A stretch of DNA of 64,000 bases from Symsagittifera roscoffensis (lineage: Eukaryota > Xenacoelomorpha > Acoela > Convolutidae). The notes beneath the pieces are model-generated. The model did no database searches and was not told where the DNA came from. It worked only from the letters and a program-made list of their open reading frames with translations. Location of the stretch: assembly GCF_963678635.1 (NCBI RefSeq), contig NC_087062.1, forward strand, positions 42,484,395 through 42,548,394, given 5' to 3'. Shown in pieces: positions 47,477-58,059 of this stretch (positions are counted from its first letter, which is position 1; each line of letters begins with the position of its first letter). The translations under genes were made by a program, and so were the position numbers.

Positions 47477-48501
47477 ATGTCAAGCAAAAAACTTAGCCAA
47501 GAAGAATTTAATGGACTTCAAAAATCAGCATTATACAAGAAATACTCCGATTTGTACGATCAAAAGAAAGATTATTGTAAAATAATGGAGTTTATTGAGA
47601 AAACATTGGAAGCAGACAAGGATGGCAAACTACAGTCAACATCGACGAAAGCAAAAAAAGTATCAAAAACTGTGAGAAACTTTTTGCCTTTTCCTATACC
47701 AGAGGAGTGTGTAAACTTAAATTTGGGTTCAAGTAAAATTGCTAGAATAAAAACTGAAACTTTCCCCAATGATACGGTTGTTCATGCATACAGGGGTAGC
47801 TCCACTGAGGAGAAAAAAAAAGTCCTTGACCAATATTGTGAAAAAAAAATTTAAGTGTGTGATAATCCAAGATGGGACAAACTCCATCTTAAAAAAAATT
47901 TACTCAGCGGTTGATGAATTTAGCGCCAAATATGAAGAACTTATTGCTTGAATAACTGCAAATTTTTCACCAGATTCGATTGTTTTTTGCGAAATACCAC
48001 CAATACTTAACAATGATGATGCTAATGACAAAATTGATCTTTATAATCGTTTTCAGAACGAAATGTATGGTTCGACGACGGGACTTGAGTTGCTGAATTT
48101 AAACTCAAACATCAAAAGCTTGGAGAGGTATCAGAGTTTATATTTTGACACTATACACCTGAACGATGAATTAAGTATACCATTTTTGCGCAATTGGCTC
48201 GGCTCATACGTGTTTAAACACTCAAGTAAACTCCCGAGGGTAAAACCAGCCCCTGATTATACTGGAAAAGCAAATTCAACCAAAAATCGCTTTCCAATTA
48301 TCAACATAATAATGTATATAGGTCTACCAATCGACCCTATAGTAACGATCGCATGCACCCATATGGCCGACAAACTGGTCATGGCCGACAAACTGGTCAA
48401 AATAATTTCAACAACAACTCCTGGGGCTGTGATAGAAATTATAACCGTAATCTGACTCGTAACCAGCAGTCATATAACTACTCGCAAGGTTTTCATTATT
48501 A
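47477..48501 (+). pseudogene. LINE-B ORF1 (SGNH/esterase-like), copy B5
   Basis: Opens MSSKKLSQEEFNGLQKSALY and has the same frame change as B2 near 47,850, before the Q-D-G-T-N block (47,769-47,951 frame). The common TGA is at 47,949-47,951. The later domain (48,063-48,455) and Asn-rich tail are as in B2. Confidence 0.8.
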
Positions 48502-48579
48502 AGTAATGCTAGTTAGGACTATATTTTTGATAAACGACTGTTATTTGTAGTTTTAACTAAAACTGTTCTACAAAACGAT

Positions 48580-49613
48580 ATGCTGTTACATTTTGTCTTA
48601 ACTAGCATATCTGTCATCAGCTTCTGCAAAAGCGATCATTTTGTAGCTTTTAAGGTACTGAATAAAAAGAAAGGAAAGTATCTTTTTCCATGGGTTGCCA
48701 CAATATACTTGAACAAATATTGCACAATACTTAATAATATAAGCTATTACTATTACAATTTTTATACAAAAAACACAAGCAAGACTTACAAAAATTAAGA
48801 AAGGTCCCTTCATAAAACTCTCCGAACATCAAGTGATATCCACCCAAATCCAGGAACCTTCATGGATTTCAGTCAAATAAAGGAAAAAATGGAAAACTAC
48901 AACAACAACTTAAAATTACTACTCCTTAATTGTAGAAGTTTAGCTAGAAAGCGTTCAGATCTCAAACAACTTCAAAACTTTTAATGATAATACAATTTTT
49001 GGATTTTTCCGAGACATGGTTCAATGATACAAATGACGATAAACTATGGGCCATAGACAACGACAAACAAAAATTGTTCCGATGTGATAGAACTTATGAT
49101 CAAGTAAAAAAATTGAAGGGTGGAGGGGTCATGTTACTGGTTCCTAAAAAGTTAAACCCAAAGGTAAGACATGACTTAAACAATATGCACAAGAAGTATG
49201 ATAGCATCTGGATAAAATTTAAAGCCGGACTCATCAAAAATGATAGAATCACTCTATTAAACTTAGCCTACAATCCTCAAAGAAACAACAAAACAGACTT
49301 CTTAGAAGATCTAGCCAAATCAATTGACCATGCACAGTCATTTAATTCAAACCTAATTTTACTAGGAGATTTTAATCTCAATTATCTCAACGGAGACGAC
49401 AAACAGTCTTTCGATACAATCCTAATACCATATAATCTGGGCGTCACTAAGAAATTAACACCTACTCACTCAAAAGCACTAATTGACTCTATTGTCACCG
49501 ACCTAAGCATAAAAGATCTAACAAATAATTCAATAGTATTCACACCACCAATTAAGACCGACCACCACCAAGCAACAACATTCATAACAGAACTTAAGCT
49601 GAACACAATGTAA
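48580..49613 (+). pseudogene. LINE-B ORF2 N-terminal part: leader, 2A-like motif, APE (copy B5)
   Basis: Hydrophobic leader from 48,580, DIHPNPG at 48,835-48,855, APE start with KLLLLNCRSLARKRSDLKQL near 48,910, then a 209-codon open APE stretch (48,984-49,613) with FSETWF, LLGDFNLNYL and KTDHHQAT. It differs from B2 by about six residues. The frame change between the leader, APE start and main APE stretch shows the copy is inactive. Confidence 0.8.
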
Positions 49614-49979
49614 GACCAATCAAACGTAAAACATATGACAAATCAGTTACTCGGATTACAAATTCAAACAAAAACTATCAGCTATAAAGGGAGAAGTTTC
49701 TATAGCAATAAAAATCCCGAAGTAAAGTTCGACATCTTCACATCTAACATTGCTGACACCATTAAGGAATGTGCCCCATAGAAGACTATTTTCATTTGCA
49801 ACGACAAACCAAAGATAAAGTACGAAGATGATAAGTTTATTCCCCAAATGTTTAACTCGAAAAAAAGCGAACGCGAAAAATGGAGTATAATAAACGATAC
49901 AAGAAACTCAACAAATCTTCCCACCTCATTCCATTACTATGAAACTCTTTCGGCGATTTCATAACCAATAATTTACAGA

Positions 49980-51341
49980 TGGCGAACCTGCCTAATTACA
50001 AGTTCTCAAATCTTGGATGCTTTTATGAGAAAAATTCAAAAATCAGGCAAATTCCATCGACTTCTACATGCAACCTTCAAAATAAGAATAAATTTTCATT
50101 CCGATTCATCACATCAGCTAAATTTAAAAAAAAACACATAGTTTAAATTTTCGAAAAGCACCAGGTCCATCCAAAATTCTAGCCTGGGCATTGAAGGATG
50201 GCTGCAATGAAATATACACACATCTGACATTTCTATTCAATGAGTTTTTGAAAAACAAGACATATCCTTGCAAGCTCAAAAAAGCAATTGTCACACCAAT
50301 ATACAAAACAGAGGATCCAGAACTACCAGAAAATTGTAGGCCTATCTCTATAACTGGGGCTCTCTCAAAAGTTTTTGAAAAATTGTTATATAAACAAATC
50401 AACGAATATCTGATATCCCAAAAATTACTAAGTAATACCCGATTTGGGTCCAGAACATCATATTCAACAATCGACGCTATTCTTTATTACACTGAAGCAT
50501 CCAGAAAGCAATAGTCAACAACAAAACTGTAGCATGTTCCTTACTGGATCTCTCTAAAGTATTTGATTCTTCTGATCAAACTTATCTTAACCAGAAACTA
50601 AAAGGGTTAAACTTTTCCGAAGAAGCTATAGAAATGATCAAATCCTTTATCACCAACCGAAGCCAGAAAACAAATGTTAACAACACCAAATCCGATTGGA
50701 TTGCACTTGAGCAGGGTGTCCCACAGGGCACTGTGTCGTTGGCCCTCTAAAATTTAATCTATACATTAACGATCTCAACAAACAAATTGACAAAACATGT
50801 AAAAAAGTTCAATATGCGGGTGATACATTACTATTCTGTGAAAACAACGACCCACAAAAAGCTCCTAAATCCCTCGAAGCTAATTGCAGTCTGTTGTCAA
50901 ATTATTTCTTAGAACACTCACTTCAGTTGAATGCAAAAAAAAACAGAACCCATCGTTTTCAGCAAAAAAAAAACATTCAAGGAAAAAGGATGAAGAGTAT
51001 ACTATAACTCTAGATGAGAAAATAATTGAGGAAAAAACCAATGTTAAATACTTAGGAGTAGTTCTCGAACAGTTTCTAACATTCCAAGATGAAATCAAAA
51101 AGATTCTCAGAGAAATGGCATGCGGAACAAAAACACTTCAATCAATCAAAAAGCCATCGCCAAAAAAACAAGACTCTTGAAAATGAATGCACTGGTAATT
51201 AGTCATTTGCATTACCCAGCAATTCTTGTAAAAACGTGCTACGATCGTGCAAAATACGATTCATTTTCAGACTTGGAGCTAACACACAATATTTTGCCAA
51301 CAACTCATGGGGCTGTGATAGTAATTATAACCGTTATCTGA
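49980..51341 (+). pseudogene. LINE-B ORF2 reverse transcriptase, copy B5
   Basis: Pieces at 50,191-50,514 and 50,884-51,180 carry the RT. The catalytic position reads YAGD (50,813-50,824). One extra-base region near the V-P-Q-G motif (about 50,720-50,740) breaks the frame, as in B2. The 51,120-51,341 stretch crosses into ORF1-derived sequence at 51,297. Confidence 0.8.
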
Positions 51342-52349
51342 CTCGTAACCAGTAGTCATATAACTACTCGCAAGGTTTTCATTATTAAGTAATGCTAGTT
51401 AGGACTATCTTTTTGATAAACGACCGTTATTTGTAGTTTTAGCTAAAACTATTCTACAAAACGATATGCTGTTACTTTTTGTCTGATCTAGCATATCTGT
51501 CATCAGCTTCTGCGAAAGCGATCGTTTTGTAGCTTATAAGGTACTGAATAAAAAGAAAGGGAAGTATCTTTTTCCATGGGTTACCACAATATACTCGAAC
51601 AAATATTGCACAATGCTTAATAATATAAGCTATTACTATTATAATTATTATTCAAAAAACACAAGCAAGAATTACAAAAATTAAGAAAGGTCCCTTCATA
51701 AATTGGAGCTTGGTATTTGTGGGGACTGATTATTTGGATTTTTGGTTTCCTAAGTTGCACCAATCATCGTGATGACCTTTTTCCTGGCGTCCAGAAATCT
51801 TACATTTTTGACATTCATGTAGTGAAGGTATGTGAAACGAGATTTCTACACCTTCCCACAATTTAAAATCATCCATTCTCGATTTGTAAGACCAGTCCGT
51901 CTGCTTTTTCTTTTGTTCTTCGTTTTGCGTTTTAACTTCTGAAATTGCTCTTCCCGTGTAAACATAATGACAATTCAATTACGATACAGGTCTCCCGTTG
52001 GAATACAGAGCTATAAGTTATGTCTTTGCATTCGACCATTTGATTTTGGCTAGTTTAGGGTAAAGGTTCTTGGTTCTATGATACCTTGGAAAGCATCCCA
52101 TGGCAATTACCGTCCTATTAAGTAAATTGATTCCTTCGCTTTTGATGCTAGTTATGAAGTGCTCTGCTTCGGGGGGGGGGGGGTCAAGCCGACGGAACAT
52201 CAAGCCGACGAGATTTCAAGCCGAAGAGATTTCAAGCCGAATCGTAAAATTAGAGACTTCAAGCCGAATATTTTCCTTTAAAGTTGTGAAATATGATTAA
52301 TTTGAAAGTTTGATTGAAAAATTTCGGAATTTCATGATCTTTCTTCACT

Positions 52350-53136
52350 ACCCCCAAATGCCCATGGCCTACCCCACCATCTAAAATTGGGTGATTTAAA
52401 AACTTTTTTCCTTATGTCGAGTCTGCTTGATTTTTTCAATTCTGCATTTAATAACTCTTGGCATTTACTAACAGTATCCAAGTTAACTGTAGTATGACGA
52501 GCTATATGAAAAAACTTAGGGAAAACATAAACTGACAGTGTTAATGACTTGACCTTCAAAAATTTACTTAGTGAAATTAACCCACGATGTTTTGAATTTG
52601 AGAACTCAACAGTAGTTCAATAATTTCATTTTTTTGGGAAGTGTAAAACAGGACACCAAGTATTTTTGTTTACTTGAATGTTTTATAGGGTGATAACTCA
52701 GGTATAGAAAGCACTTAATTTTTACTTATGCTTATCATCATTTAAGTTTCACAACTTTACCATCATCACAACTTTGCAAAGGTCTTTTTTGATTCTATTA
52801 CAGAATACATGGGCTAAAATTTTTGCGTCAGTATTCATGAGATTGATCGGGCGAAAATCTTGTACTGCCGTAGCAATTTCAGATCTGTGTTGGGAGTTTT
52901 TCACCATGAGCAGATTGATTGAAAACTTTAGCTGAAATCAAAGAAAACCCATCCGTGAAAGTCTTATATAGCCGAGATGTAAGGCCGCCTGGTCCAGGCG
53001 AGCTTTTCAAATTCAGTTTGTTTATAGTCAACTGAATTTCATCTTCTGTGAAGTAATTGTAGCCATCATTCTCATAAATTTCGAGTTTAGTTTTTGATAA
53101 AAACGTCATTAGTGGCTGATCGAAGTCTGTTGTAAA
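52350..53136 (-). mobile_element. LINE-A tandem unit 9, RT part only
   Basis: RT thumb (52,559-52,350) and N-terminal RT part (53,109-52,879) with the shared core deletion. Near 53,136 LINE-A is joined directly to LINE-B 5' sequence. Compared with unit 6, about 1.35 kb (36,236-37,583) is missing, taking the rest of LINE-A RT/APE and the first bases of LINE-B. Confidence 0.9.
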
Positions 53137-53399
53137 TTTTTACTGCTCTTTTTTCTTTATTTTCGCCTTTGATCTTTCTGACCATCAAACACTAAATGAA
53201 AATTCTCTAAGAACAAAAATACAGTCGTTCAGATAGAGATTAATCTTAACTAGAAAATTTATTCGAATTTAAACAAAACGTCCGTATATTATATTACCAA
53301 ACCCTAAATTTGGAAAATTCCATACATGCTTTATTCAAAAATCTGTATTAAAAAACCGAACTTGGCAAAAGAAAAAAACAACTACAGAAAAACAATTTA

Positions 53400-53757
53400 G
53401 AAGAAAAAGAAATTTATAGCTATTCAACCGAAAAAGAAAACTGTTTTGCAGAAAAATTATTCAGCAGAAAAAGAAAATTATTTTGCAGAAACAATTTATT
53501 TTAGCAGAACATACTTATCAGCAAAAAAACAGAAACTCATTGCTGGATTGAATCAGACGAGCAAACAAAATAAATTTGGGAAAGGAAAAAAGAAAGTTAT
53601 GGTTGCAGAAAAAAATTATTCTGCAGAAAAAGGAAATAAATTAGCAGAAAAAGAAAGTTATCTCAGCAATAAATTAAATAATTTAGCAAAAAGACAGTAT
53701 CTGAAGTCATTATCAAGTACTGTCCTTCCAGTTACCAGTCAGTTGCATCCATTTTAA
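53400..53757 (+). other. LINE-B 5' UTR with GCAGAAAAA repeats
   Basis: The motif GCAGAAA(A)A or a close variant recurs about eight to ten times over 350 bp just before ORF1. Read in one frame it gives repeats of the type (Y/L)-x-A-E-K, open for about 103 codons and ending two bases before the ORF1 ATG, but with no ATG near its beginning. Sister copies (25,620-25,940; 30,290-30,600; 37,890-38,200; 42,510-42,825; 47,160-47,475) keep the repeat but carry stops. Confidence 0.6.
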
Positions 53758-53759
53758 AC

Positions 53760-54783
53760 ATGTCAAGCAAAAAACTTAGCCAAGAAGAATTTAATGGACT
53801 TCAAAAATCAGCATTATACAAGAATTACTCCGATTTGTACGATCAAAAGGAAGATTATTTTAAAATATTGGAGTTTATTGAGAAAACATTGGAAGCAGAC
53901 AAGGATGGCAAACTACAGTCAACATCGACGAAAGCAAAAAAAGTATCAAAAACTGTGAGAAACTTTTTGCCTTTTCCTATACCAGAGGAGTGTGTAAACT
54001 TAAATTTGGGTTCAAGTATAATTGCTAGGATAAAAACTGAAACTTTCCCCAATGATAAGGTTGTTCATGCATACAGGGGTAGCTCCACTGAGGAGAAAAT
54101 AAAAGTCCTTGACCAATATAGTGAAAAAAAATTTAAGTGTGTGATAATCCAAGATGGGACAAACTCCATCTTTAAAAAAATTTACTCAGCGGTTGATGAA
54201 TTTAGCGCCAAAAATGAAGAACTTATCGATTGAATAACTGCAAATTTTTCACCAGATTCGATTGTTATTTGCGAAATACCACCAATACTTAACAATGATG
54301 ATGCTTATGACAAAATTGATCATTATAATCGTTTTCAGAATGAAATGTATGGTTCGACGACGGGATTTGAGTTGCTGAATTTAAACTCAAACATCAAAAG
54401 CTTGGAGAGGTATCAGAGTTTATAATTTGACACTATACACCTGAACGATGAATTAAGTATACCATTTTTGCGCAATTGGCTCGGCTCATACGTGTTCAAA
54501 CACTCAAGTAAACTCCCGAGGGTAAAACCAGCCCCTGATTATACTGGAAAAGCAAATTCAACCAAAAATCGCTTACCAATTATCAACATAATAATGTATA
54601 TAGGTCTACCAATCGACCTCATAGTAAGATCGCATGCACCCATATGGCCGACAAACTGGTCATGGCCGACAAACTGGTCAAAATATTTTCAACAACAACT
54701 CATGGGGCTGTGATAGTAATTATAACCGTAATCTGACTCGTAACCAGCAGTCATATAACTACTCGCAAGGTTTTCATTATTAA
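53760..54783 (+). pseudogene. LINE-B ORF1 (SGNH/esterase-like), copy B6
   Basis: CR1-type LINEs often encode an SGNH-type esterase in ORF1, thought to act on lipids or aid particle function. Here 157 codons are open from ATG 53,760 (MSSKKLSQEEF) to TGA 54,231-54,233, showing NLNLGSSIIARI (serine block), VVHAYRGSSTEEK and CVIIQDGTNSIF (G-x-N block). After the stop the same frame gives CEIPPILNNDDAYDKIDHYN, like the esterase's later 'vP' block. The 54,468-54,713 piece and the Asn-rich tail follow. The start is two bases after an upstream stop. It is not intact. Confidence 0.8.
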
Positions 54784-54860
54784 GTAATGCTAGTTAGGAC
54801 TATCTTTTTGATAAACGACTGTTATTTGTAGTTTTAACTAAAACTGTTCTACAAAACGAT

Positions 54861-55883
54861 ATGCTGTTACTTTTTGTCTTAACTAGCATATCTGTCATCA
54901 GCTTCTGCGAAAGCGATCATTTTGTAGCTTATAAGGTACTGAATAAAAAGAAAGGAAAGTATCTTTTCCCATGGGTTGCCACAATATACTCGAACAAATA
55001 TTGCACAATACTTAATAATATAAGCTATTACTATTACAATTCTTATTATACAAAAAACACAAGCAAGACTTACAAAAATTAAGAAAAGTCCCTTTATAAA
55101 ACTTTTCGAACATCGAATGATATCCACCCAAATCCAGGACTTTTCATGGATTTCAGTCAAATATAGAAAAAAATGGAAAACTACAACAACAACTTAAAAT
55201 TACTACTCCTTAATTGTTGAAGTTAAGCTAGAAAGCGTTCAGATCTCAAACAACTTCAAAACTTTTAATGATAAAACAATTTTCGGATTTTTCCGAGACA
55301 TGGTTCAATGATACAAATGACGATAAACTATGGGTTATAGACAATGACAAAAAAAATTGTTCCGATGTGATAGAACTTATGATCAAGTAAAAAATTGAAG
55401 GGTGGAGGGGTCATGTTACTGGTTCCTAAAAAGGTAAACCCAAAGGTAAGACATGACTTGAACAACATGCACAAGAAGTATGATAGCATCTGGATAAAAT
55501 TTAAAGCCGGACTCATCAAAAATGATAGAATCACTCTATTAAACCTAGCCTACAATCCTCAAAGAAACAACAAAACAGACTTCTTAGAAGATCTAGCCAA
55601 ATCAATTGACAGTCTTAATTCAAACCTAATTTTATTAGGATATTACAATCTCAACTATCTCAACGGAGACGACAAACAGTCTTTACATACAATCTTATTA
55701 CCATATAATCTGGGCGTCACTAACAAATTTACAACTACTCACTCAAAAGCACTAATTGACTATATTGTCACCGACCTAAGCATAAAAGATCTAACATATA
55801 ATTCAATAGTATTCACATCACAAATTAAGACCGACCACCAATCAACAGCATTCATAACAGAACTTAAGCTGAACACAACGTAA
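54861..55883 (+). pseudogene. LINE-B ORF2 N-terminal part: leader, 2A-like motif, APE (copy B6)
   Basis: Hydrophobic leader MLLLFVLTSISVISFC at 54,861; DIHPNPG at 55,119-55,139; APE main stretch at 55,395-55,883 (162 codons). This copy has GYYNLNYL where the sister copies have GDFNLNYL, so the catalytic strand is altered. KTDHQSTA replaces KTDHHQAT. Frames change between the leader, APE start and main stretch. Confidence 0.8.
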
Positions 55884-56248
55884 GACCAATCAAACGTAAA
55901 ACATATGACAAATCAATTACTTGGATTACAAATTCAAACAAAAACTATCAGCTATAAAGGGAGAAGTTTCTATAGCAATTAAAATCCCGAAGTAATGTTC
56001 AACATCTTCACATCTAACAATGCTGACACCATTAAGGAATGTGACCCATAGAAGACTATTTTCATTTGCAACGTCAAACCAAAGGTAAAGTACGAAGATG
56101 ATAAGTTTATATCCCAAATGTTTAACTCGAAAAAAAGCGAACGCGAAAAATGGAGTATAATAAACGATACAAGAAACTCAACAAATCTTCCCACCTCATT
56201 CCATTACTTTGAAACTCTTTCGGCGATTTCATAACCAATAATTTACAG

Positions 56249-57781
56249 ATGGCGAACCTGCCTAATTACAAGTTCTCAACTCTTGGATGCTTTTATGAGA
56301 AAAATTCAAAAATCAGGCAAATTCCATCGACTTCTACATGCAACCTTCAAAATAATAATAAATTTTCATTCCGATTCATCACATCAGCTAAAAGTAAAAA
56401 TGAAACACATAGTTTAAATTTTCGAAAAGCACCAGGTCCATCCAAAATTCCAGCCTGGGCATTGAAGGATGGCTGCAATGAAATATACACACATCTGACA
56501 TTTCTATTCAATGAGTTTTTGAAAAACAAGACATATCCTTGCAAGCTTAAAAAAGCAATTGTCACACCAATATACAAAACAGAGGATCCAGAACTACCAG
56601 AAAATTATAGGCCTATCTCTATAACTGGGGCTCTCTCAAAATTTTTTGAAAAATTGTCATATAAACAAATCAACGAATATCTGATATCCCAAAAATTACT
56701 AAGTAATACCCGATTTGGGTCCAGAACATCATATTCAACAATCGACGCTATTCTTTATTGCACTGAAGCATCCAGAAAAGCAATAGTCAACAACAAAAAT
56801 GTAGCATGTTCCTTACTGGATCTCTCTAAAGCATTTGATTCTTTTGATCAAACTTATCTTAACCAGAAACTAAAAGGGTTAAACTTTTCCGAAGAAGCTA
56901 TAGAAATGATCAAATCCTTTATCACCAACCGAAGCCAGAAAACAAATGTTAACAACACCAAATCCGATTGGATTGCACTTGAGCAGGGTGTCCCACAGGG
57001 CAGTCTCGTTGGCCCTCTAAAATTTAATCTATACATTAACGATCTCAACAAACAAATTGACAAAACATGTAAAAAAGTTCAATATGCGGGTGATACATTA
57101 CTATTCTGTGAAAACCACGATCCACAAAAAGCTCCTAAATCCCTCGAAGCTAATTGCAGTCTGTTGTCAAATTATTTCTTAGAACACTCACTTCAGTTGA
57201 ATGCAAAAAAAAACAGAACCCATCGTTTTCAGCAAAAAAAACATTCAAGGAAAAAGGATGAAAAGTGTACTATAACTCTAGATGATAAAATAATTGAGGA
57301 AAAAACCAATGTTAATTACCTAGGAGTAGTTCTCGATCAGTTTCTAACATTCCAAGATGAAATCAAAAAGACTCTCAGAGAAATGGCATGCGGAACAAAA
57401 ACACTTCAATCAATCAAAAAGCCATCGCCAGTAAAAACAACACTCTTGAAAATGAATGCACTGGTAATTAGTGATGTAAAATCTTGCTGCGATCGTGCAA
57501 AATACGATTCATTTTCAGACTTGAAGCTAAAACACAATATATTGCCAGTAACAATGTTTCTGGAGTATTAAACATTTTGTCACTTTTGGAAAATACAACA
57601 TCAATTTTTGCCAACCTATAATAACATTGAGTATGAAAACCACCAAATAAATATTAATACGAGAAACAAAAAGTTATATTTCGGCGACAAATACAATAAA
57701 CAATACATAGAAAGTTCCTTCTTTAAAAAGTCCATCATAATCTGGAACAAACTAACAGTTGATAAAGTCAACGTACTTTAA
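56249..57781 (+). pseudogene. LINE-B ORF2 reverse transcriptase, copy B6 (440 codons open)
   Basis: The longest LINE reading frame in the window: 56,249-57,571. Landmarks in order: RKAPGPSKIPAWALKDG, VTPIYKTEDPELPENYRPIS, LLDLSKAFDSFDQTYL (motif A), EQGVPQGSLVGPLKFNLYIN (motif B), YAGD at 57,083-57,094 (motif C with Gly in place of the first catalytic Asp), then NYLGVVLDQFLTF. After a frame change, the C-terminal end (NTRNKKLYFGDKYNK...IIIWNKLTVDKVNVL) closes at TAA 57,779-57,781. With YAGD the enzyme would not be expected to polymerise. The family is CR1/L2/Jockey-like by motif. Confidence 0.85.
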
Positions 57782-58059
57782 TTATTATTTGTTATTATTT
57801 AAAGACGACTCCTCTGTGGCAACTCATGGTATAGTTTCATGGAAAAGCTTCAAATTTATATAGTAACATTTAAATATAAACCACCTTGAAGCTCTCAGGT
57901 GAAAAGAACTCTTCAATAATTGTTATAGATTTTGTTTTGTTTATTGTAACTATGCGTATCTAATGACGTTATAATATTTTTATGAATTGTTAGAAAACAG
58001 TTGACATACACTTGTGTATTGAAATTAATTTCGATGTGCAAATAAAGTGTTTTTTTTTT
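57782..58059 (+). other. LINE-B 3' UTR
   Basis: About 280 bp between the ORF2 stop and LINE-A. It holds an AATAAA signal (58,041-58,046) followed by GTG and a run of ten T, not A, before LINE-A resumes. Nothing else is recognised in it. Confidence 0.6.

Larger units (their letters stand above)
46791..51702 (+). mobile_element. LINE-B copy B5 (duplicate of B2)
   Basis: Same arrangement as B2 at an offset of about 16,880, including the RT-tail-to-ORF1 junction at about 51,297 and the shared end junction. ORF1 47,477-48,501, leader 48,580, 2A-like motif 48,835-48,855, APE to 49,613, RT to 51,296. Confidence 0.9.
44837..52349 (-). mobile_element. LINE-A tandem unit 8 (7.51 kb, duplicate of unit 5)
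   Basis: Matches unit 5 at an offset of about 16,873. RT thumb 45,099-44,884, RT N-terminal part 45,598-45,368, APE 46,251-46,015 (contains ISISDH and SYWKLNKEIL) and 46,417-46,205, LINE-B copy B5 at 46,791-51,702, ORF1 at 51,978-51,730 and 52,203-52,018, G13 tract at 52,171-52,183. Confidence 0.9.
38856..54405. repeat. 16.9-kb tandem duplication, right copy (with 1.35-kb deletion)
   Basis: Begins at the junction 38,855/38,856 and runs in register with the left copy until about 54,405. There the left copy ends but this copy continues into the rest of LINE-B. It is shorter because of the deletion at about 53,136. Confidence 0.9.
53137..58059 (+). mobile_element. LINE-B copy B6, the most complete (ORF1, ORF2, 3' end)
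   Basis: The only LINE-B with its 3' end. Order: 5' UTR (first bases lost), ORF1 (53,760-54,783), leader (54,861), 2A-like motif (55,119-55,139), APE (to 55,883), RT (56,249-57,571), ORF2 end (57,781), 3' UTR with AATAAA at 58,041-58,046 and a T10 run. LINE-A resumes at 58,060 with ATTTTTAGATTTC, matching the empty site of units without LINE-B. CR1/L2-like placement is inferred from the esterase ORF1, the 2A-like motif and the NTRNKKLYFG...WNKL ending. Confidence 0.9.

Noticed and set aside
53446-53757. Calling the A-E-K repeat stretch a protein-coding gene
   Set aside because: No ATG near its start, broken by stops in all five sister copies, and low-complexity composition explains the open frame.
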